5,859 nucleotides of DNA from Bacilli bacterium (lineage in GTDB: Bacteria; Bacillota_I; Bacilli_A; RF39; UBA660): contig JAQUDY010000070.1 of assembly GCA_028685445.1 (NCBI GenBank), positions 1-5,859 on the forward strand, in the 5' to 3' direction. Positions within the stretch are counted from its first letter, which is position 1. Each line of letters begins with the position of its first letter. The translations under genes were made by a program, and so were the position numbers. A model generated the notes under the pieces. That model searched no databases and was not told the DNA's origin. It was given only the letters and a program-made list of their open reading frames with translations. Positions 1-4,526 of this stretch are shown here, piece by piece.

Positions 1-177
1 TGGAAAACCAAGTGAGTATACAGTTGCTTTTTTACTTAAGGAATCTATTTGTTTTTGATATATTTCTTTGGAGCATCCCCATCCATGTAAAAATAAAATT
101 TTGGTCTTTTCTGTTCCTTTTTTTAAATAACTAATTTCATTATTGTCAATTATTATTTTGATTATCATCACCACCAT
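1..177 (-). CDS. alpha/beta hydrolase, N-terminal part (runs off the left edge)
   Basis: An open frame of 59 codons runs without a stop from an ATG at 177 to base 1, so only the N-terminus is present. The translation contains a hydrophobic strand followed by His-Gly-Trp-Gly (residues 31-34, in ILFLHGWGCS), the oxyanion-loop motif at the end of strand 3 in alpha/beta hydrolases. It ends in YSLGFP, where the family usually has D-x-PGFG. The nucleophile elbow and the catalytic Asp/His would lie beyond the edge, so activity and substrate cannot be judged. Two in-frame ATGs are possible, at 177 and 168. The second gives an N-terminus beginning MIIKIII, and I cannot decide between them. The start lies inside the 3' end of the methyltransferase gene (32 or 23 bases of overlap), so it is probably the last visible member of the same operon and translationally coupled. 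Family is fairly sure; function is not. Confidence 0.7.
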   Translation of the reverse strand, partial: MVVMIIKIIIDNNEISYLKKGTEKTKILFLHGWGCSKEIYQKQIDSLSKKATVYSLGFP

Positions 178-886
178 TATTTAATTCATGCATTAAGATG
201 CTAGCAGCTACACCTGCATTTAAACTCTCAACTTTTGGATTCATTTTTATTTTTAAATTATAGTCTGTTAATTCTAAAAGATTTTTTCTTATTCCTTGGT
301 TTTCACTTCCAATTATTAAAGCGTGTTTTCTATTTGGTTGATTTAGTTTTTTTCCAGCTTTAACATCAGTTCCAAGTATTAAATAACTACTTTTTTTTAA
401 GTCTTTAATTGCTTCGTCTAAAGAAGTAATTATCAGATTAATATTAAAAATTGTTCCTTCTGATGCTCTTACTACTTTATTGTTATAAGGATCTACAGTG
501 TTATTACTGATTATGATAGTTTGGTAATTAAACGCTACTGCTGATCTAATTATTGTTCCTAAATTACCAGGATCAGCTAAATCATCTATCATAATAACAT
601 TACCTGTAATTTCTTCTTTATTTTTTTTATAACAAATAGCTAAGACTTTAGGATTTGTTTCTAAACCTGATATTTTCTTTAATATTTCTTTTGTAACATA
701 TGTTACCTCTCCATAAATATTGTCTTCTTTTTCAAGCAGGAATATTTCTTTTATTAAACCAGCTTTACTAGCTTCTTTTACTAAGTGATCGCCAGATGCT
801 ATAAAAAGACCCTCTAAATCTCGATATTTTTTATTATTTAATTTTGTATATTCTTTTATTTTTTCATTTTGAAGTGAAGTAATCAT
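146..886 (-). CDS. TrmH/SpoU-family RNA 2'-O-ribose methyltransferase (YsgA-like)
   Basis: This 246-residue protein has the two-part layout of SpoU/TrmH enzymes, which transfer a methyl group from S-adenosylmethionine to a ribose 2'-OH in rRNA or tRNA. Residues 1 to about 90 form the small substrate-binding domain, including the FIASGDHLVKEA segment. Residues 97-235 form the trefoil-knot SPOUT domain. Motif 1 is DDLADPGNLGTIIR (101-114), with the expected Asn and the catalytic Arg114. Motif 2 is IIGSENQGI (191-199), with Glu195. Motif 3 is SLNAGVAASILMHEL (221-235), with Asn223. Length and layout fit the YsgA-type group better than RlmB, but the exact RNA target cannot be read from sequence. 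The ATG shares one base with the stop of the metallopeptidase gene (TAATG), and AAGGA lies 12 bases upstream, so coupled translation is likely. The Asn/Asp/Gly-rich tail (237-246) falls where the next gene begins. Confidence 0.92.
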   Translation of the reverse strand: MITSLQNEKIKEYTKLNNKKYRDLEGLFIASGDHLVKEASKAGLIKEIFLLEKEDNIYGEVTYVTKEILKKISGLETNPKVLAICYKKNKEEITGNVIMIDDLADPGNLGTIIRSAVAFNYQTIIISNNTVDPYNNKVVRASEGTIFNINLIITSLDEAIKDLKKSSYLILGTDVKAGKKLNQPNRKHALIIGSENQGIRKNLLELTDYNLKIKMNPKVESLNAGVAASILMHELNNGGDDNQNNN

Positions 887-1521
887 TAATAATTTAATTC
901 CTTTCTTGCTTTTTTATAATAAGGAAAATATTTAGATACATAGTCCCAATACTCTTTAGAGTGATCCATATATTTAAAGTGGCATAGCTCATGGATTATT
1001 ACATAATCTATTAGATGAGGATCTTTTTTAATCAATTCTAGGTTTAGAGTTATAGTCATGCTTTTTTTATTACAAACTCCCCATCTAGTAGTCATTTTTC
1101 TAACCTTTAGCTCAAAATCCGGTAAAGATGTAAACTGTTTTTTTAACTGCTCTACTCTTAAAGCGAAATAATTTTTAGCTTTGCTATAAATATATGCATC
1201 ACACTTTTCTTTACTAGGACCATATATATAATTGTTTTCTATTTTTAATAATTCTTTATCATAAATGAATTCCAGTATTTCTCCTAGATATACTAAATTA
1301 TTTATATTAACATTTATTTTTTCATACATTTTTTCTATCTCTAAAGAGTTTTCCTTTAATAACTTTTCAATTTTCTTAACTCCAACTAAATAAGGAGCAC
1401 TTATATGAATTTTTAAATCTTCTTTTACTCTAAAATAAATATGTTTTATTTTTTTAGGATGAATTATATAAATATAATTTTTATTATTTAATATAATATT
1501 ATTTTCCACTGAATATTTCAT
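886..1521 (-). CDS. YgjP-type zinc metallopeptidase (DUF45/M48-like)
   Basis: This 211-residue soluble protein has no signal peptide. The zinc site is HELCH at 177-181 (His177, catalytic Glu178, His181), with a third probable ligand at His187 in MDHSKEYW. Ahead of it is MTTRWGVCNKKSMTITLN (143-160), the local form of the TRWGSC...LN motif typical of the YgjP/DUF45 family. The N-terminal half, with the IHISAP stretch around 38-43 followed by a Lys/Glu-rich helix, also fits. Members are predicted cytoplasmic zinc-dependent proteases; their substrates are largely unknown, so no specific role is claimed. The ATG at 1521 lies 23 bases inside the 3' end of the upstream gene, and only a weak AGAGAT ribosome site precedes it, so expression probably depends on the upstream gene. 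The stop overlaps the methyltransferase start by one base. Confidence 0.88.
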   Translation of the reverse strand: MKYSVENNIILNNKNYIYIIHPKKIKHIYFRVKEDLKIHISAPYLVGVKKIEKLLKENSLEIEKMYEKINVNINNLVYLGEILEFIYDKELLKIENNYIYGPSKEKCDAYIYSKAKNYFALRVEQLKKQFTSLPDFELKVRKMTTRWGVCNKKSMTITLNLELIKKDPHLIDYVIIHELCHFKYMDHSKEYWDYVSKYFPYYKKARKELNY

Positions 1522-2323
1522 ACCAATTTTGCATCTCTATTGCTGTTGTATCTTTTAAACTTGTTATAAAAGCCCAAGTAAGATTTAAACTATTTTTAAG
1601 TGTTTTGAAATTGTTCTTTGCTTCATTACAAATATCATCTTTATTCTGACAAAACTCACTAGTTTTTTCTAAATATAAAATAAGTAAATTTTGTTTAGAG
1701 TTTTGATATAAATCAGATAAATCATCTTTATAATTTGGAAATTTGATACTCATTGCTTTATCTAATTCTAATGATATAATAATTATTTTTAACTTAGCAC
1801 TGTTAGTTAATTCATCAAATTTATAACCTGATATTTCTTCTTTATAAAAAACAAAATCTATTAATGAAATGAAATTATTTTTGGTTTTTTCTTTTAAAGA
1901 TGAAGAAATCTTATTTGAATTTAATTCTGTTTGATAATCTGTAAATTTCTTTATTAATTCTTCTTCACTTTTATTTATTTCTTCTTCAGGTGTTTTAGTA
2001 AAAGAGATATTTTTTTTATATAAAAGTGAAGTAATTACGGTCATGGTAACCGGATATGTTTCTAGTATTTCGTTTCTTGCTGTTACTAATACAATATCAC
2101 CTATATTATACTTTTCATCTAACATAATACTTATTTCTTGATAATCTTTTGATATTTTTTCACTTTGAAGCGGGCTTATAATATAATTTAGATTATTTCT
2201 TTCCTTAATTTCAGCATAAAAAGTAATGTTATCATCTTTTAGATAAAAATAAACTAACATTAAACCTAGTAAGAAAACTAATATTATAGATAAAATTAAT
2301 ATTAATAGAGTATTTTTTTTCAT
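1499..2323 (-). CDS. single-pass membrane-anchored protein with possible DUF3221/OB-like domain
   Basis: I do not recognise this 274-residue protein with certainty. Residues 5-28 are one hydrophobic segment after MKKN, with no lipobox Cys, so it is probably an uncleaved anchor with the rest outside the cell. Residues about 33-97 look like a small beta domain: an alternating AEIKERNNLNYIISP part, then GDIVLV and NEILETYPVTMT. The last part resembles the G-D-x-V-x-V...I-x-E-(T/S)-YP pattern of DUF3221/YobA-like OB folds; this is a resemblance by eye. Residues 113-274 are charged and mostly helical, with Cys225 and Cys232 (CX6C) that could form a disulfide. The start is well supported: AGAGGAG at 2331-2337 lies 7 bases upstream, and ATG overlaps the der stop as ATGA. 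Its place directly behind der looks operonic, but the sequence gives no functional link. Confidence 0.8.
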   Translation of the reverse strand: MKKNTLLILILSIILVFLLGLMLVYFYLKDDNITFYAEIKERNNLNYIISPLQSEKISKDYQEISIMLDEKYNIGDIVLVTARNEILETYPVTMTVITSLLYKKNISFTKTPEEEINKSEEELIKKFTDYQTELNSNKISSSLKEKTKNNFISLIDFVFYKEEISGYKFDELTNSAKLKIIIISLELDKAMSIKFPNYKDDLSDLYQNSKQNLLILYLEKTSEFCQNKDDICNEAKNNFKTLKNSLNLTWAFITSLKDTTAIEMQNWYEIFSGK

Positions 2324-2943
2324 TCTTTTTCTCCTCTGTTTGAAAACTTTATAACAATTGGTGTACCGCTAAAATCAAACGATTCTCTTATTTTATTTTC
2401 TAAATATCTTTCATAACTAAAATGAACTAATTTTTTATTATTAACTGAAAACTCGAATTTTGGAGGTTTAGCATCTGATTGGTGGACAAAATAAATTTTT
2501 AATCTTTGTCCTTTATAACTAGGAGCTGGATGAAGTATATAAGCATCTCTAATAACGTTATTTAAAACTGATGTTTTAACTTCTCTAATAGCATTTTGAT
2601 ATGCTTTTATTACCTCAGGCATTAAAGTATGAATCCTTTTTTTATAAAGTGCTGATAAAAAGACAATGCTAGCATAAGGAACAAATTGAAACTCTGTTTT
2701 TATTAGTTCAGTCCATTTTCTAAGTGATTCATTTTTATTTGGAATTAAATCCCACTTATTAACTGCTAAGACTATCGCTTTTCCAGCATCAAGTGCGTAA
2801 GAGACAATATGTTTATCATGTTCTATAATACCTTCTTCAGCATTTATTACAACAACACATACATCAGATCTATCTATTGCTTTTAAACTTCTTATTAAAC
2901 TATATTTTTCAACTGTTTCGTAAATTTTTCCTTTTTTTCTCAT
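2320..2943 (-). CDS. der: Der C-terminal open segment (rest of GTPase domain 2 and KH-like domain)
   Basis: This segment is the in-frame continuation of der after the stop. The ATG at 2943 is only the conserved Met of DTAGM, an internal residue of the family and not a natural start. AGGA sits directly against it, too close for a normal ribosome site. Translation begun there would miss the P-loop, switch I and DTAG of the second G domain. The frame in fact remains open from 2979. It carries NKWD, SAL and the complete KH-like domain, all well conserved, so the segment has not decayed. Confidence 0.6.
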   Translation of the reverse strand: MRKKGKIYETVEKYSLIRSLKAIDRSDVCVVVINAEEGIIEHDKHIVSYALDAGKAIVLAVNKWDLIPNKNESLRKWTELIKTEFQFVPYASIVFLSALYKKRIHTLMPEVIKAYQNAIREVKTSVLNNVIRDAYILHPAPSYKGQRLKIYFVHQSDAKPPKFEFSVNNKKLVHFSYERYLENKIRESFDFSGTPIVIKFSNRGEKE

Positions 2944-2979
2944 TCCTGCTGTATCTATAACAATATAGTCTTCTTTTTC

Positions 2980-2982
2980 TTA
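2980..2982 (-). other. in-frame TAA nonsense codon in der
   Basis: The plus strand reads tta, giving TAA on the coding strand between Thr217 (ACA) and Glu219 (GAA). The nine codons between here and Asp227 of DTAG match the spacing in B. subtilis Der, so no base is missing or added. The change is a pure substitution at one sense codon, most simply TAT or TAC to TAA. Confidence 0.95.
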
Positions 2983-3633
2983 TGTAAATCTAGTATCTAC
3001 GGCATTTCTTGTAGTACCCGGATTATTTGTTACTATTAATCTTTCTTCATTTAAAAGAGCATTTACTAAAGAGCTTTTGCCAACATTTGGTCTTCCAATA
3101 ATACTAAATTTAAGAATGCTTTCATTTTTTTCTGTTGTATAAGGATTAAAATCTTTAGTTACTTCTAATAATAATTCTTTAATTCCCCTATTATGTTCAG
3201 CACTAACTGGAATATATGCATCAAAGCCAAGTTCATAATAATCATAAATATGATTATCATGTTTAGGATCATCTAGTTTATTAACAGCTACTACTATTTT
3301 TTTATTACTTCTTTGAAGTAATTTAGCGATAAGTAAATCATTACTAGTTAACTCACTTCTACCTTCTATAACAAAGATAATAACATCAGATTCATCCATT
3401 GCGAGTTCAGCTTGCATTTTAATGTTCTCATTAAAGTTTTCATCCGATAAATCTATTCCACCAGTATCTATTAAATGAAAACTTTTATTTTCATAATTTG
3501 CTATTCCATATATTCTATCTCTTGTAACCCCTGGTAAATCATCAATTATTGATTTTTTTTCTTTTATTAAACGGTTGAAAAGTGTTGATTTACCGGTATT
3601 TGGTCTTCCAATTAAGCAAACTGTTTTTCTCAC
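2980..3633 (-). CDS. der: Der N-terminal open segment (217 codons, GTPase domain 1 plus P-loop and switch I of domain 2)
   Basis: This is the part of der that would be translated from the GTG at 3633 if the TAA is real. It holds the whole first G domain and the start of the second, ending at Thr217 in DTRFT, just before the DTAG (G3) motif. A product cut here would have no complete second G domain and no KH-like domain, so it should not replace full Der. Within it, the switch I motif of domain 2 reads GTTRN where most family members have GTTRD. Confidence 0.85.
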   Translation of the reverse strand: MRKTVCLIGRPNTGKSTLFNRLIKEKKSIIDDLPGVTRDRIYGIANYENKSFHLIDTGGIDLSDENFNENIKMQAELAMDESDVIIFVIEGRSELTSNDLLIAKLLQRSNKKIVVAVNKLDDPKHDNHIYDYYELGFDAYIPVSAEHNRGIKELLLEVTKDFNPYTTEKNESILKFSIIGRPNVGKSSLVNALLNEERLIVTNNPGTTRNAVDTRFT

Positions 3634-3639
3634 GAGAAT

Positions 3640-3645
3640 CTCCCC
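3640..3645 (-). promoter_or_regulatory. Shine-Dalgarno site for der that supports the GTG start
   Basis: The coding strand reads GGGGAG, then six bases, then GTG. No better ATG start lies ahead of the conserved first P-loop, so this site fixes the N-terminus at GTG 3633. Confidence 0.7.
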
Positions 3646-3663
3646 TTTTGTCTATATAATTTT

Positions 3664-3669
3664 ATCATA
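3664..3669 (-). promoter_or_regulatory. possible -10 element of the der operon promoter
   Basis: The coding strand reads TATGAT, five of six matches to TATAAT, in the only intergenic gap of the window. It would start a transcript about 24 bases before the der GTG. No good -35 hexamer stands at 16-18 bases, where the sequence is already the upstream terminator. The call rests on position and one hexamer in very AT-rich DNA, so it is weak. Confidence 0.3.
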
Positions 3670-3675
3670 TTTAGT

Positions 3676-3702
3676 AAAAAAAACAAACATTGTTTGTTTT
3701 TT
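3676..3702 (-). terminator. Rho-independent terminator after the pilin-like gene
   Basis: One base after the pilin TAG stop (3706-3704), the coding strand has AAAAAACAAAC, the loop AAT, then GTTTGTTTTTT running into further T residues. The arms (about 3678-3688 and 3692-3702) pair perfectly over 11 bases, with a run of eight T at the end. Only two G-C pairs are present in the stem, so it is a weak hairpin, but position and T-run fit a terminator separating the surface operon from der. Confidence 0.7.
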
Positions 3703-3703
3703 G

Positions 3704-4150
3704 CTAAGGACAAGTACTTTCTTGGTTATCTAAAGAAATATCTGAAGTAAACATTTTACTTTTTTTATCATATTTTACTTTTACCATATAATTATTTAAA
3801 CATTTATCTGTTTCGAAAGGATTTATTATTTTTGTATCTTCATCATACTCATAATATTTTTCTATAACAAGAAATTCTAAGTTAAAAGAAGCGGTTTTTG
3901 ATACAGTGCTTGATTTAAATAAAATTTCTTCACTTTCTAGATATGGACAATCATCTATAGTAAAACATTCTTTATTATCTTGTGCCCATAATATCGCTGA
4001 TTTTTCAGCAAAAGTTATTTTTTCTTCAAGTAACTTTTCTTTTATTCTGCTATTTATTGCTATAGTAGAAGGAATAGCAATAGCTGCTAGTAAACTTAAT
4101 ACAACAATAACAGTGAGCAGTTCAACTAATGTAAAACCTTTGTTTTTCAA
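3704..4150 (-). CDS. type IV pilin-like protein (class III signal, GFTLVELL)
   Basis: From a TTG at 4150 the product has 148 residues and begins MKNKGFTLVELLTVIVVLSL. This is a short basic leader, a prepilin peptidase site between Gly5 and Phe6, Glu at mature position 5 (Glu10), and a hydrophobic helix to about residue 33. These are the hallmarks of type IV pilins and pseudopilins, which assemble into pili, secretion or DNA-uptake fibres. The rest is a helix (34-58) and a small domain with Cys62/Cys68 and Cys117/Cys147, probably disulfides. An in-frame ATG at 4228 would add 26 residues with a Trp-Trp and many basic residues before the leader. That is unlikely, because this stretch already codes for the upstream protein in another frame. 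The TTG overlaps the upstream TGA (TTGA). No pilus ATPase, platform protein or prepilin peptidase is in the window, so the assembly machine must lie elsewhere. Major versus minor pilin cannot be told. Confidence 0.85.
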   Translation of the reverse strand: MKNKGFTLVELLTVIVVLSLLAAIAIPSTIAINSRIKEKLLEEKITFAEKSAILWAQDNKECFTIDDCPYLESEEILFKSSTVSKTASFNLEFLVIEKYYEYDEDTKIINPFETDKCLNNYMVKVKYDKKSKMFTSDISLDNQESTCP

Positions 4151-4515
4151 GAGCTTCCACCACCTGTTTGTACTTGGTGTTTTATATTTACAATATCTAC
4201 TTTTCCGGTATAAATATTTACGCTCCAAACCATATCCGCTTCTTTTGTATTGTTATCTATTCTTTCAACATGACGGTATTCTTCTGTTTCTTTAGTTATT
4301 TTCAAGGTTGTATTTTCTTCTTCATAAATACTAAGAAGTGATAATATTTCTTCATTACTAAGTGTGACTGAAGTAGAAGTTGTTCTTTTAGTAGTTATAT
4401 GATTATTATTTGCCGGTTTTTTTTCTTTACTCGTTTCTTTTAGATATATTGTAGTAGTTATTCCTAATATTAAAATTAATATAATTATTAATACAATTAT
4501 TATTTTATTTTTCAT
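4147..4515 (-). CDS. small membrane-anchored protein of unknown function, possibly PepSY-like
   Basis: This 122-residue protein is not recognised with certainty. Residues 4-26 are an Ile/Leu-rich membrane segment after MKNK, with no lipobox Cys. A polar Thr/Asn/Lys linker (27-51) follows, and then a small acidic domain (52-115). Its end, VWSVNIYTGKVDIVNIK, resembles the last strands of PepSY-type modules (aromatic-x-V-x-I-x-TGKV). That is a resemblance only, and the protein is too short to be sure. It ends in Gly-Gly-Gly-Ser-Ser. The start is firm: AAAGGAG at 4520-4526, four bases before ATG and directly behind the stop of the large surface protein. The stop TGA overlaps the TTG of the pilin gene. 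Sitting between a surface protein and a pilin suggests a role in the same envelope structure, but this is inferred from context. Confidence 0.75.
   Translation of the reverse strand: MKNKIIIVLIIILILILGITTTIYLKETSKEKKPANNNHITTKRTTSTSVTLSNEEILSLLSIYEEENTTLKITKETEEYRHVERIDNNTKEADMVWSVNIYTGKVDIVNIKHQVQTGGGSS
4160..4165 (-). promoter_or_regulatory. possible ribosome-binding site for the pilin TTG start
   Basis: The coding strand has AGGTGG, one mismatch from AGGAGG, nine bases before the TTG at 4150. A second partial match, GTGGA, lies closer. Both are embedded in the Gly-codon run at the end of the upstream gene. The match is modest, so reinitiation after the TTGA overlap probably helps. Confidence 0.4.
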
Positions 4516-4519
4516 AAGT

Positions 4520-4526
4520 CTCCTTT
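4520..4526 (-). promoter_or_regulatory. Shine-Dalgarno site for the small anchored protein
   Basis: The coding strand reads TAG (stop of the surface protein), then AAAGGAG, ACTT and ATG. The strong site packed into the 11-base gap confirms both the start at 4515 and the operon arrangement. Confidence 0.75.

Larger units (their letters stand above)
2320..3633 (-). pseudogene. der: ribosome-assembly GTPase Der (EngA), interrupted by one in-frame TAA
   Basis: Der is a double-domain GTPase needed for late 50S assembly and is normally essential. Read through the stop, the frame gives 437 codons, close to the B. subtilis length of about 436. GTPase domain 1 is complete: GRPNTGKS (9-16), GVTRD (35-39), DTGG (56-59), NKLD (118-121), SAE (144-146). 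Domain 2 has GRPNVGKS (180-187), GTTRN (206-210), DTAG (227-230), NKWD (292-295) and SAL (327-329). The KH-like C-terminal domain spans about 358-437 and includes PPKFEFSVNN and GTPIVIKF. Codon 218 is TAA (2982-2980), where relatives have an aromatic residue, usually Tyr. A change from TAT or TAC needs one base, and both flanks stay in the same frame. The start is GTG at 3633 with GGGGAG six bases upstream. The stop TGA overlaps the next ATG. A sequencing or assembly error, a recent mutation, or readthrough are all possible. Identity is certain; the status of the stop is not. Confidence 0.93.

Noticed and set aside
2980..2982. Programmed recoding or an altered genetic code at the TAA
   Set aside because: TAA ends other genes here (886-888 and 1499-1501), and known selenocysteine and pyrrolysine insertion use UGA and UAG. 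No special structure is evident around it.
2320..3633. Two separate adjacent GTPase genes instead of one broken der
   Set aside because: The pieces are in the same frame, add up to one normal Der, and the second piece starts inside the conserved DTAGM motif without a proper ribosome site.
3676..3702. Palindrome AAACAAAC-ATT-GTTTGTTT as a repressor operator
   Set aside because: Its place right behind a stop codon and its T-run on the coding strand fit a terminator better; no regulator gene is nearby.
3906..4295. Open frame of 129 codons on the plus strand
   Set aside because: It lies opposite the pilin-like and anchored genes, has no ribosome site or recognisable domain, and its hydrophobic stretch is the antisense of AT-rich coding sequence.
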